A DNA stretch of 32,098 nucleotides, from positions 1 to 32,098 of the forward strand of contig JAQWCF010000010.1 of the NCBI GenBank assembly GCA_028706105.1, given 5' to 3'. A program made the position numbers and the translations under genes. The notes under the pieces are model-generated. The model saw only the letters and a program-made list of their open reading frames with translations, ran no database searches and had not been told where the DNA came from. Source of the stretch: Candidatus Margulisiibacteriota bacterium (lineage in GTDB: Bacteria; Margulisbacteria; Riflemargulisbacteria; GWF2-35-9; DYQY01). This document shows, piece by piece, positions 1 through 9,096 of this stretch. Numbering within the stretch: position 1 is the first letter of the stretch; every line of letters starts with the position of its first letter.

Positions 1-3000
1 CCGTCTGCTTCTTTTAAGGTTACAGAGAAGAGCGATGCTGTTGCACTTAAAGCTTTACCTTTAAGTTTTAAATTGAACGATGAAAAGTGGACGACGCCAC
101 AGAGTGCAGAAGCTTTTGCCTTTCAATTAAGTGAAGGAGCCAATACTATAAACGTTAAACTGATGGATAAAGCTGGAAATGTAATTACGTCATCGTTCGT
201 TGTTACTTTAGATGAAGTTGCTCCAACAGTAACGACTTTTAGCATAGTTATTTCTCATGATGTTTCACGTGATTTTGGAGAAGAACCTATCGCTGATGAG
301 CATGAAATATGGTATAACAAGGACCTTATTCAAGGTTATGTAACCTGGGATAGTTCTCTGAGTCCAGATGATTCATTAGTTACAGAAAATATATTTATTA
401 AAGGGAATAAAACTAATAGTTTTGAATCTATCGGCTTTATCAATACGTCCGCTACTTTTGCTATTCAGGTTATCCCAGGAAGAACCTCGCCAGTGTCAAT
501 CATGGCATTTATTAGAGATAAGGCAGGGAATATTCAATTTGCTTCAGCTAATGTATACGTTAATACAGATAAGCCAGGTATGGGTGAAGTTTTCATTGTT
601 CCCGATACCGCTAATGATGGCTGGTTCCACCCGAAGAGTGGGTATTATGATCAATTAGATATTGATTGTACTTGGACAGAACCAACTGGAATATTAAGAG
701 CTAAACCATATCAGGTTAGAAGTAGTTTAACTTTTAACTGGACTGTAACTCAAAGTAGCACAGAGTATAACGGATATACCACAACTATTGGGAATCAAGA
801 AATTATTGTTAAAGCGATAGATAAGGCTGGTAATATTGCTACCTTCTCGGCGTGGGTTACTGTTGATCTGACAGCTCCGGCAACAGCGGATGCTTATATT
901 TCTCCTGACGTGGATTCTCTTTCTGATGGGTTTGGTCCTATTTTGGGTTACTATGATAATCAAGAAATTATAGTTACGTGGCAGGAAGTTGAAGATCAAA
1001 ATCTGGATTTTTATATGATTTTGACTCATGATATTAGGAACTTAACTGCGGATATAGACGTTAATTCTTATAAGATTTCAACGAACATAAAAGAAAAGTT
1101 AGTTACAGTTTCAAATCAAGGCATTAATACTTTATCAGTGATTGCAGTTGATGAAGCAGGGAATTATAGCGTTAAGTTGCTTACTGTTAATTTAGATACA
1201 ATTGCTCCTAGCTTTAGTTTTGTGGTAAACGAGAAAAATTTTGTTGAGATTTCCCAAGATGTACTCATTATTACGATTTCCTCTTGGGAATCGATTAGCA
1301 GAGGCTCGGACGCTTTATTTATAACATTAAACCTGGATGTTCAGGATGGAGAGAAAAAAGAATATAGACTTACGGTAAATCAATTATCAGAGGTTTTGTT
1401 TACTACCACGATGGATACTTCTGTTGCTAATGTAAGCGACAATAAAGCCACGTTAGAGTTTCTGCTCGTAGATAACGCTGGAAATGTCAGTACTTATTCA
1501 ATGAAGGGAATAGAGTTTAGAAGAAAGAAGCCTAAAGATCCTATTTTTAATTTGAGAAATCCAAACAATGAAAGCATAATGTATACCAATACCTTGAACG
1601 TAAGCGTTAACTGTAGTTATTCAGAGTACTTGACTCTTTCGTGGAATATTACATTTAATGTAGAGACTAGACCAAGCGAAAACGATTCTTTATTGTGGGG
1701 GACCTACCCAAGTACATTTGTTATTCCTTCTTCTTCACAAGGATTAAAGACCGTCTATCTTTGGGCTAAGAACGACTCAGGCACAAACTTAAACGCAGTC
1801 AGCGCAAGCATAGTGTATGACAATATTCCGCCAACATGCTCTCTTGAGAAAAATGATACATGGCCAACAGTTAGCTATGGTGAGTATAATTTTATCTTAA
1901 ATGTTTCCGATCATTTGGCTCAAGCACCAACAGCATCTATAGTTTTTTCAGAATTAGAAAACAAGACAGGCACTTTCAGTGTTAGACAAATAGATGGCTT
2001 GAGATATTCATTAGGATATAGCTTTACGGAGACGAGCGTTAATGGAATTATTACTTTGGATATAGAGATGGTTGACCGTGCAGGCAATACTTCTTCTGTG
2101 ATTAGTGGTTGGAGTACCTTGAATTTGCAAATGAATTATCCTCCAACGCCTAGTATTAGGTTTTCACAGATTGATGATCCTAGAAGAATCCAGTACATTA
2201 ATACAACCAATATTGAGCTTTTGAGCTGGATAGCAGTGTCAGCTGAAAACGATACAATCACTCAGTATTTAATAACCTATAACAACAACTTAAGACCACG
2301 TTCAAATTATGGTGGATGGAGGGGCGTTAGTTCATCTGTGCAGTCTACAGATGATATTTATGGAGATGGTGTTATTTCAACATGGAACATTAAGAGACTT
2401 ACTGTAGATTATTCAGAGGTTGTTAATAAATATGGTTTGAATGGTCAGAGATTTTTAACTACTGACATTTATGTTTGGGTCAGGGATGAAAAAGGTAATG
2501 TTTCTGAAAAGGCTGCAATGCAAAGCTTGACGATAGATATTGATGTGCCAGTTGACACTATTAGCTTCAACTATCTTGATGATACTTCCCCACAAAGAAT
2601 AACTTTTAACATTTTTATAGATGAAGCAGTAACTATCAACAAGTATTGGATAGAATTTGCTTATGACTCAGCGGAAGCATCAAAGAATCTAACAACAGAT
2701 GTAAGTATACGAAATTTCATTTTAACAGTGGATTTGACCAGCGAAGAAAAGTCTCTTCATCCTGTGTTGCGAAGACAGCTTGTAGATTTGGCTGGAAATA
2801 CACTTAATGCAACAACTGAGCTGCAGCCTAAGCTTTATGTTATAACAATCAATATGTCTACCAACACAGCAAACAGGAGAGATGAAATGTTGCGTTTATT
2901 AGATATAAATATTTCTCCTTCAACTGTTATTACTTTAGATAGTTTTACTATGGAGAAAGTTGGAGATAATCAAAACAAGTCAGTGGAACAATTATATTTG

Positions 3001-5196
3001 AAATTAAATGGACAGCGACTAGCTACTGCAAACTTTGTAGCTGGAACAGAAAACATTCGTTTCTTGTTCAATCCAATAAACATTACCGCTAATTCTGTCC
3101 TTTCTATTTATGGAGATATTCTTTCTTCTGCTTTAGAGCCTTTTGCTTTTCGAGTAACTACTGCTTCCTTTGCTTTAGATGTTTACAATAAGGTTTCTTC
3201 GAATATTCTGACACATACAACCAACTATTATGTTATTGGTAATGGTTGGAATGTGTTACACGTTTATAGAGAGTCAAATATAAAAACTACTCCAAACATA
3301 GTTTATCCAAATGATAAGGATGTTGTTTTGTTTAAGTTTGAAATGAATACATATCCATACAATGTAGCGTTGAATAAAATTGTTTTTAATAGGCACGAAG
3401 GCAATGATTTATTATCTGTAGAAAGTTTAGAAAATGTTAGATTGTATTATGAGAGTGATGAAGCTGTTATGAATGAAGTTTTTGACCCTGGAGACTCTCG
3501 TTGGTTGGAGCTTGTATTGGGAAAAATTGATAAAGGCCAGCAAACAATAACTTTTCAAGATTTTAGTAAAGTAATTTCAAGTAAGAAAATTAGGATATTT
3601 GTTGTTGCAGACATCAGTATTGATGCGTTATCTGGTAAAAACATTGCGTTAGAGTTTAGGACTACTGCTAACTTTGACGTTGGTGCTTTAAGTTTGATTA
3701 ATGAAAGTACGCTGCCTTTGTGTTCTGATACTACACAGATGGGAAGCTACAGACAAAGAATGAAGATGACTTACGCTCCATTTCAGAGAGGGGAAGTTCA
3801 TCAAGGCGCGAGCATTAAGTTTGGTGAATTAATAATTAGCAACGATTATTATAGTACACCTTTATCTCAAATTAATTTAAGGGTTTCATATAATAACATT
3901 GATTCGCTTGGGTCTTCACCATTTGTCGTTTCGTTTAATAATCAAAGAATGTCTAACCTTAATACTTTGACTAAAATAAATGGGGATTATGACGCTCTTG
4001 AAGTTCCGTTTCCTGGTTCCCAATATTTGATTGAGGGCTTTCCCCATATTATGGGATTAGGTGTAGATATTGCCAATGATGCTATTACTGGTTCTATGAG
4101 CATTAAGCTTTACCCTTCAGACTTGAAAGAATTGGTTGCTCCAGCAATTATCTTAAATACAGAAAACTTAACCATGGCAGAGATTATAGTTGTTGATAAG
4201 AGTCAGCCGATTATCTCTGGTGCTAAGGTTTTTGATTTTGTTAATAGGCCCGATTTGGTTACTTTTGATTTGGATTGTTCTGTTAATGACAATCAAACTA
4301 GTATTAATTCTGTTCAGGTTGCTCTTTTTCGCCTAGTTGCTGGTACTGAAGAGAACATAGGGACTAGTTATATTTCATTAAATAAGAATGCTAAAAACAA
4401 TAAATTCGAACTAAGAAACATTACTCTTGATAGGAGAGATATAAGCAATTTATCATTACTACATGGATATCAATATTTAATTAAGTTGAGAGCGAAAAGT
4501 AGCAAGGGAGAAGCAATTTTTACTTCTAGTGAGTTAGTTTTAACTTTTAATATTGATCTTACACCACCAATGTTTGAAAATGCAGGACTATTATTACATC
4601 AGGTGGATGATCCAGAAGCCACGTCTGATACTCATAGGTTAAGTTGGTCTCCTGCTTATGATCCAGAATCAACGGTTAGATATTATACAATTGAGTACCA
4701 AAGAGGTACTTCTCAAAAATGGAACCATGAAGCAACCATCAATGCAACTAGTTATACGATAGCAAACAGAGACAAGGACTTAAGATATCGATATAGAGTT
4801 AACGCAGTTAATGGAGCTAGGTTAAACTCAAATTGGATAACTTCTGAATATTCAACTGTAGCTAAACCAAAAGATAGCATATACAATGTTTCTTTTTATC
4901 CAAACCCTGTAAATGCAATTGCCAATGAAAAAGGAACTTTTTATTATGAACTAAAAGAAGATTCCAATGTTTCTTTGAAGATTTATGACGCTTTAGGGCA
5001 CTTTGTTAGGGAAATGAATTATAGGGCAGGAGCAAGTGGAGGACAAAGCTCTCAGCCTAATAAAGTAGAATGGGATGCAACCGACTCAGCTGGCAGAAAA
5101 GTTTCCAAAGGTGGTTATTTTGTTGTAATTAATTCGGTCTCTGAGAGCACGGGGCTTGAAGGTAATGTGAGACTTATGGTAGGGGTAATCCATTAG
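1..5196 (+). CDS. giant Ig-like repeat surface protein with FlgD-type C-terminal domain (5' partial)
   Basis: The reading frame is open from base 1, so the true start lies upstream; the TTG at 73 is only the first start-like codon and the frame runs through it. What is present is about 1,731 codons. At least nine repeat units end in a D-x-A-G-N type turn followed by a strand and a proline (for example DKAGN, DEAGN, DNAGN, DRAGN, DLAGN), the pattern of bacterial Ig-like/cadherin-like domains in secreted adhesins. A fibronectin type III-like domain lies near codons 1540-1620. The last ~80 codons (from about 1629) begin with FYPNPVN, continue through LKIYDALGHFVREM and VEWDATDSAGRKV, and end in GGYFVVI, which matches FlgD Ig-like / secretion-type C-terminal domains. 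It is probably exported to the cell surface. The ligand is unknown and no catalytic motif is visible. cysE follows 12 bases later. Confidence 0.85.
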   Translation, partial: PSASFKVTEKSDAVALKALPLSFKLNDEKWTTPQSAEAFAFQLSEGANTINVKLMDKAGNVITSSFVVTLDEVAPTVTTFSIVISHDVSRDFGEEPIADEHEIWYNKDLIQGYVTWDSSLSPDDSLVTENIFIKGNKTNSFESIGFINTSATFAIQVIPGRTSPVSIMAFIRDKAGNIQFASANVYVNTDKPGMGEVFIVPDTANDGWFHPKSGYYDQLDIDCTWTEPTGILRAKPYQVRSSLTFNWTVTQSSTEYNGYTTTIGNQEIIVKAIDKAGNIATFSAWVTVDLTAPATADAYISPDVDSLSDGFGPILGYYDNQEIIVTWQEVEDQNLDFYMILTHDIRNLTADIDVNSYKISTNIKEKLVTVSNQGINTLSVIAVDEAGNYSVKLLTVNLDTIAPSFSFVVNEKNFVEISQDVLIITISSWESISRGSDALFITLNLDVQDGEKKEYRLTVNQLSEVLFTTTMDTSVANVSDNKATLEFLLVDNAGNVSTYSMKGIEFRRKKPKDPIFNLRNPNNESIMYTNTLNVSVNCSYSEYLTLSWNITFNVETRPSENDSLLWGTYPSTFVIPSSSQGLKTVYLWAKNDSGTNLNAVSASIVYDNIPPTCSLEKNDTWPTVSYGEYNFILNVSDHLAQAPTASIVFSELENKTGTFSVRQIDGLRYSLGYSFTETSVNGIITLDIEMVDRAGNTSSVISGWSTLNLQMNYPPTPSIRFSQIDDPRRIQYINTTNIELLSWIAVSAENDTITQYLITYNNNLRPRSNYGGWRGVSSSVQSTDDIYGDGVISTWNIKRLTVDYSEVVNKYGLNGQRFLTTDIYVWVRDEKGNVSEKAAMQSLTIDIDVPVDTISFNYLDDTSPQRITFNIFIDEAVTINKYWIEFAYDSAEASKNLTTDVSIRNFILTVDLTSEEKSLHPVLRRQLVDLAGNTLNATTELQPKLYVITINMSTNTANRRDEMLRLLDINISPSTVITLDSFTMEKVGDNQNKSVEQLYLKLNGQRLATANFVAGTENIRFLFNPINITANSVLSIYGDILSSALEPFAFRVTTASFALDVYNKVSSNILTHTTNYYVIGNGWNVLHVYRESNIKTTPNIVYPNDKDVVLFKFEMNTYPYNVALNKIVFNRHEGNDLLSVESLENVRLYYESDEAVMNEVFDPGDSRWLELVLGKIDKGQQTITFQDFSKVISSKKIRIFVVADISIDALSGKNIALEFRTTANFDVGALSLINESTLPLCSDTTQMGSYRQRMKMTYAPFQRGEVHQGASIKFGELIISNDYYSTPLSQINLRVSYNNIDSLGSSPFVVSFNNQRMSNLNTLTKINGDYDALEVPFPGSQYLIEGFPHIMGLGVDIANDAITGSMSIKLYPSDLKELVAPAIILNTENLTMAEIIVVDKSQPIISGAKVFDFVNRPDLVTFDLDCSVNDNQTSINSVQVALFRLVAGTEENIGTSYISLNKNAKNNKFELRNITLDRRDISNLSLLHGYQYLIKLRAKSSKGEAIFTSSELVLTFNIDLTPPMFENAGLLLHQVDDPEATSDTHRLSWSPAYDPESTVRYYTIEYQRGTSQKWNHEATINATSYTIANRDKDLRYRYRVNAVNGARLNSNWITSEYSTVAKPKDSIYNVSFYPNPVNAIANEKGTFYYELKEDSNVSLKIYDALGHFVREMNYRAGASGGQSSQPNKVEWDATDSAGRKVSKGGYFVVINSVSESTGLEGNVRLMVGVIH

Positions 5197-5208
5197 TGTT
5201 ATAATTTA

Positions 5209-5916
5209 ATGATGAATATTTTTCTAATTATACTTTTTATTTATTATCTTTTAATATTATTTATTGCTTGGTATTTTAAGGATATTGACGCAGTATTTAA
5301 GGGTGACCCTGCTGCTAAGAATATTCTAGAAGTATTGCTTTATCCAAGCATCTACGCGGTTGCTAATTATCGAATATTTCATTTAATGTTTGTTTTGAAG
5401 ATACCATTTTTGCCTAGAATCATGTCACAGCTAGTTAGGTTTTTTACCTTTATTGAAATACACCCAGGAGCAAAAATAGGCAAATCTTTTTTTATAGATC
5501 ATGGTGATAGTGTTGTAATAGGTGAGACAGCAGTAATAGGGAATAATGTAATTATTTATCATCAGGTTACCCTTGGTGGAACAGGGAAGGACCATGGAAA
5601 AAGACACCCCACAATTAAAGATAATGTCATTGTGGGCGCAGGGGCTAAAATATTGGGTAATATTACAATAGGGGAAAATTGTAAAATTGGGGCAGGGTCT
5701 GTTGTGCTAAAAGATGTTCCTGCTTATTCTACAGTAGTCGGTAATCCCGCCAGAGTTGTTAAGGTCAAGGATGGGGCGGTTCATTCTGCCTTTGATTTAG
5801 GTAATGTTCCTGACCCTCTGAAGGATGAATATGTTAAAATGGAAAAGAAAATTAGAAGTATTACTAAGGAATTGAATGATTTGAGAGAAGAAATAAAGAA
5901 AACAATTAATAAATGA
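5209..5916 (+). CDS. cysE: serine O-acetyltransferase with N-terminal membrane segment
   Basis: Serine acetyltransferase makes O-acetylserine from serine and acetyl-CoA, the first step of cysteine synthesis. Residues about 24-60 ([13 protein letters not shown], then [12 protein letters not shown]) match the alpha-helical SAT domain of short bacterial CysE. They are followed by a left-handed beta-helix of hexapeptide repeats containing [19 protein letters not shown] and GNPARVV, the usual active-site loops. Residues 2-22 form a strongly hydrophobic helix, which is unusual for this normally cytosolic enzyme. No ATG, GTG or TTG occurs between 5215 and the SAT domain, so the extension cannot be trimmed away. 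The last ~30 residues look like a coiled coil. No Shine-Dalgarno is visible; a TATAAT at 5200-5205 sits just upstream, so the mRNA may be nearly leaderless or translation may be coupled to the preceding gene. Confidence 0.93.
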   Translation: MMNIFLIILFIYYLLILFIAWYFKDIDAVFKGDPAAKNILEVLLYPSIYAVANYRIFHLMFVLKIPFLPRIMSQLVRFFTFIEIHPGAKIGKSFFIDHGDSVVIGETAVIGNNVIIYHQVTLGGTGKDHGKRHPTIKDNVIVGAGAKILGNITIGENCKIGAGSVVLKDVPAYSTVVGNPARVVKVKDGAVHSAFDLGNVPDPLKDEYVKMEKKIRSITKELNDLREEIKKTINK

Positions 5917-5944
5917 TAAAGATAAGTTTATAATAGAGAGTGTG

Positions 5945-6418
5945 ATGGCAGAAATTAAAGTTAAATTAGCGGAGATGAGATTTTCCAATAAACCAGATGA
6001 TAGCATTGTTGCGCATGGGTTAGGCGCTTGTGTTGCTTTGGCAATCTATGATTCAACAACTTATTTAGGAGGATTGATTCATATTGTAATGCCATCTAGT
6101 GATGTTCAGTCGAAAAATGAGTATCCTATTAGGTTTGCTGACACAGGTATTCCTCTTTTCTTGAAAGAGTTTATGCAACAAGGTGGTAATTTTGCTGCCT
6201 GTAAGATAGTAATTTCTGGAGGGGCTAGTATGCCTTCCAATAGCATGTTTAATATCGGCGATCAGAATGTTGTTGCAGTAAAAAAGGCGTTGTCTAAGTT
6301 TAATCTGAGCGTATCGTCTGAAGATGTGGGTGGAAACAACGGAAGAACGTTAAACATTAATATTAAAAAAGGTATTATTACATCAAAAGTATTTGGCTGT
6401 CCGGAGAGAGTATTGTAG
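5945..6418 (+). CDS. cheD: chemoreceptor glutamine deamidase CheD
   Basis: CheD deamidates glutamines on chemoreceptor cytoplasmic domains and, in some bacteria, works with CheC in adaptation. The 157-residue product has the family signature GLGACVALAIYD with catalytic Cys29, the GGLIHIVMP strand with catalytic His46, and later GGASM, NIGDQN and DVGGNNGR blocks. The residue aligned with the conserved active-site Thr (Thr21 of Thermotoga CheD, in VTLGLGSC) is Ala23 here (VAHGLGAC), so activity may be altered. The ATG at 5945 is preferred over the GTG at 5942 because AGAGAG at 5935-5940 is better spaced for it. It lies 47 bases before the HDOD gene, in the same direction as fliM. Confidence 0.93.
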   Translation: MAEIKVKLAEMRFSNKPDDSIVAHGLGACVALAIYDSTTYLGGLIHIVMPSSDVQSKNEYPIRFADTGIPLFLKEFMQQGGNFAACKIVISGGASMPSNSMFNIGDQNVVAVKKALSKFNLSVSSEDVGGNNGRTLNINIKKGIITSKVFGCPERVL

Positions 6419-6465
6419 GTATGAGAGTAAGAGTATATTATTAATAATAGAAAACGGAGAACATA

Positions 6466-7338
6466 ATGGTAGAAAAAGACAATGTATTATATTTTAGAAT
6501 AGTCAACAAGATTACAGAGCTGATGCCTCTTTCAGGGACCATTCAGAAAATAATAGATCTTACCAGAAATCCTGACACTCAGCTAAAAAAAATATCTGAC
6601 GCACTTGAGTCGGACGAGGCAATGGCCTCTAAGGTGCTTAAATTGGCTAATTCTTCTTTTTATGGATTCTCTAAACAAGTTAAGACTATATCTCACGCTG
6701 TGGTCTGTTTGGGTTTTAATACCATTAAGCAGATGTCCTTAACTGCTCATAGTTTTTCTGTTTTAGATCAGAAGCTAGATGGATATTATTTGGACAAGGG
6801 TTCAATGTTTCAGCATAGTTTTGGTACCGCCTTAGCCTCGAGATTATTGGCAACAAAGATGTTTTATCCAAATGCTGAGGAAGTTTATTTAATGGGACTA
6901 CTTCATGATGTAGGGAAGGTTATTCTGAATCAGTATGCCGCAGAAGAATTTAAAAAAGTTGTAGAGTTATACAATCAAGGTGGAATAGCTTTTTATGAAG
7001 CTGAAAGACAAATATTGGGATTTGATCATGGCGAAATAGGCGCTGCTGTTTGCAAAAAATGGAATTTATCAGATGATATAGTGGATACAATTCGTTGTCA
7101 CCATAGTCCGGAGGAGGCTTCTAGCTCAAATTTATCAGTGCACATGGTACACATAGCTAATATTATTGTGACTATTATGGGTATTGGAATAGGAGCTGGA
7201 GGGATAGATCAAAAAATATCAGAGAAATCATTAGCTGCACTAAATTTAAAAGAAGAAGATATTTCTATGCTAATGATGAGCATTATGGATGAGCTCGAAA
7301 ACGACGAGACTTTGTCTTCTTTCCGAAACAAAGAATAG
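6466..7338 (+). CDS. HDOD domain protein
   Basis: This 290-residue protein is almost entirely one HDOD domain, an HD-related output fold found in signalling proteins and often linked to motility and c-di-GMP networks. The N-terminal part contains the family pattern LMPLSGTIQKIIDL and the block DEAMASKVLKLANSSFYG, then ISHAVVCLGF. The central part keeps an HD-like LLHDVGK near residue 148 and a later DHGEIGAAV and RCHHSPE, so metal binding is possible, although most HDOD domains are thought not to hydrolyse nucleotides. A good Shine-Dalgarno (GGAGA near 6455) precedes the ATG. The position between cheD and fliM, 17 bases before fliM, suggests a role in motility control. The exact function is unknown. 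Confidence 0.9.
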   Translation: MVEKDNVLYFRIVNKITELMPLSGTIQKIIDLTRNPDTQLKKISDALESDEAMASKVLKLANSSFYGFSKQVKTISHAVVCLGFNTIKQMSLTAHSFSVLDQKLDGYYLDKGSMFQHSFGTALASRLLATKMFYPNAEEVYLMGLLHDVGKVILNQYAAEEFKKVVELYNQGGIAFYEAERQILGFDHGEIGAAVCKKWNLSDDIVDTIRCHHSPEEASSSNLSVHMVHIANIIVTIMGIGIGAGGIDQKISEKSLAALNLKEEDISMLMMSIMDELENDETLSSFRNKE

Positions 7339-7355
7339 GGTAGGTGAAGTAGAAA

Positions 7356-8324
7356 ATGTCTGGGGGGAACATTTTAACGCAGGAAGAGTTAGACGCTCTT
7401 CTTAATGGCGACCCTAACGAAAAGAATGGGTTTTCAAATGGTAAAGCCACTTTAGGTGAAGTTAGGTCTTATGATTTCATGGTTCCCAATAAGTTTTCTA
7501 AAGAGCTACTGAGGTCCTTAAAAGCTATTCACGACAACATGTCTAGAATGGTTTCTGCTTCTATTTCTGTTTTTCTTAGACAAGACATTAAGATTTATTT
7601 GAACTACTTAGAGCAAAGAACATATCAAGAGTATATAGAAGAGGCCAGTGAGGGCGTCTTGTATTATGTTGTTTCCTTTATTGATGATAAGGCGATAGTT
7701 GGGCTTGATGCTAACGTTGCCTTGCTTTTGGTGGAGAAGTTACTAGGGGGTAAAGGGGCTAAAACAGGCATCAACAGAAACGAGCCAACTGAAATAGAAT
7801 CAAAAGTTATCTCTAACTTATTGGATCAGATTTTTTCTTTGCAGAAGGAAAGTTGGGGAAGAGTAATGCCGGAAGTCCCAAGAATAATTAAACAAGACAA
7901 TCATCCAAAACTTATACATATTTGCCAACCTAATGATGCGGTATTAAGCATGAGGTTTGAAATTATAATAGGTGATGAGATTGGGAACATAACGTATTGC
8001 ATTCCTTTCAATGCAATAGAGAATGTGTTACCTCAATTTACAACTGAGGACACTATGGATAGTAGGTTAAAGAAAGGCGAGAAAAAAACTCAAGAGATAA
8101 TTAAGAATATTCACGATGCAGTTGTTCCTTTAACGTCAATATTAGGGAGGACAGAGATTACTGTTGCAGATGTTTTGTCGCTCAGACAAGGCGATATAAT
8201 TGACTTCTGTATTAGTAGTACGTCCCCCGTTGTCATTAATGTTGGTGAATTTAAAAAATTTAGTGGTGAACTTGGAATATCAAATAAAAAATATGCAATT
8301 AAAATTACCCAAGTTCATTTTTAA
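7356..8324 (+). CDS. fliM: flagellar motor switch protein FliM
   Basis: FliM is the C-ring protein that binds phosphorylated CheY and sets flagellar rotation direction. The N-terminus carries LTQEELDALLNG (residues about 6-17), the conserved CheY-binding peptide. It is followed by the middle domain (from about residue 38, YDFMVPNKFSKELLRSL) with the internal LLGGKGAKTG motif, and a C-terminal SpoA domain (from about residue 245, AVVPLTSILGRTEITVADVLSLRQGDII). Length is 322 residues, normal for the family. FliN and FliY are not in the window. The 3' end overlaps the end of the convergent ymdB gene by 20 bases, leaving no room for a conventional terminator. Confidence 0.96.
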   Translation: MSGGNILTQEELDALLNGDPNEKNGFSNGKATLGEVRSYDFMVPNKFSKELLRSLKAIHDNMSRMVSASISVFLRQDIKIYLNYLEQRTYQEYIEEASEGVLYYVVSFIDDKAIVGLDANVALLLVEKLLGGKGAKTGINRNEPTEIESKVISNLLDQIFSLQKESWGRVMPEVPRIIKQDNHPKLIHICQPNDAVLSMRFEIIIGDEIGNITYCIPFNAIENVLPQFTTEDTMDSRLKKGEKKTQEIIKNIHDAVVPLTSILGRTEITVADVLSLRQGDIIDFCISSTSPVVINVGEFKKFSGELGISNKKYAIKITQVHF

Positions 8325-9096
8325 TAGTCAATGAATATGGAATAATGCTTTTAGCTTTTCCAGTTTTTTCAATAATAATTTCAACATAATTTAATATAGA
8401 GAAATCATCTTTTTTAGGCGGAGCAAATCTCTCAGGCATAGAGGTTAGAAACCTTCTTAGAACAGGCTCTGGTTTCATTCCAATTATACTATTTTTGGCA
8501 CCAATCATGCCGACATCTGTTATGTACGCTGTGTGTTCATTAATGATTTCAGCATCATTCGTTTGTACATGGGTATGTGTTCCAACAATGGCAGAGACTT
8601 TGTTTTGAAAGTGATAGGCAAATGCTTTTTTTTCAGAGGTTGCTTCTGCATGTATGTCTATTAAAATAATATCACTATTAATATTTTCTAGAAACTTTTC
8701 TGTTGTATGAAAAGGGCTGTCGATAGGTGGCAGGAATACTTGACCTAAGACATTAAGAATTGTAATTGTTATTCCTTGGATAGTAGTTGAATAGCTACTA
8801 TTGCCCGGTACGCTGTTTGGGTAGTTGAGTGGTCTGATCAGGTGAGTGTATTCTTCCATTTGTTCAATAATATCTTTATTATCAAACACGTGATTACCAG
8901 AGGTGATACAGTCAACTCCGCTATCAAGCAGTTGATGGTAGATGTGAGGAGTTATTCCTTTTCCATTGGCTAGATTCTCACCGTTAACGATGATGAGGTC
9001 AGGCTGGTGGTCCTTTTTAAGGGAAGGAAGCTTCTTATAAAAAGCTTCCCTTCCAATTTCTCCAACAATATCACCAAAGAAAAGTATTTTAATCAT
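8305..9096 (-). CDS. ymdB: YmdB-family metallophosphoesterase
   Basis: YmdB proteins are dinuclear metal phosphodiesterases active on 2',3'-cyclic nucleotides; in Bacillus the protein affects biofilm and motility decisions and RNase Y-related RNA turnover. The 263-residue product shows all the metal ligands expected for the family: Asp9 (GDIVGEIGR), Glu40 and Asn41 (NGENLANGKG), Asn68 and His69 (GNHVFD), His149 (DIHAEATSEK) and His174/His176 (GTHTHVQT). Its ATG overlaps the rny stop as TAATG, a translational-coupling arrangement, and rny-ymdB is a widely conserved pair. It is the last gene of the metK-led run and ends inside the convergent fliM. Confidence 0.94.
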   Translation of the reverse strand: MIKILFFGDIVGEIGREAFYKKLPSLKKDHQPDLIIVNGENLANGKGITPHIYHQLLDSGVDCITSGNHVFDNKDIIEQMEEYTHLIRPLNYPNSVPGNSSYSTTIQGITITILNVLGQVFLPPIDSPFHTTEKFLENINSDIILIDIHAEATSEKKAFAYHFQNKVSAIVGTHTHVQTNDAEIINEHTAYITDVGMIGAKNSIIGMKPEPVLRRFLTSMPERFAPPKKDDFSILNYVEIIIEKTGKAKSIIPYSLTIKNELG

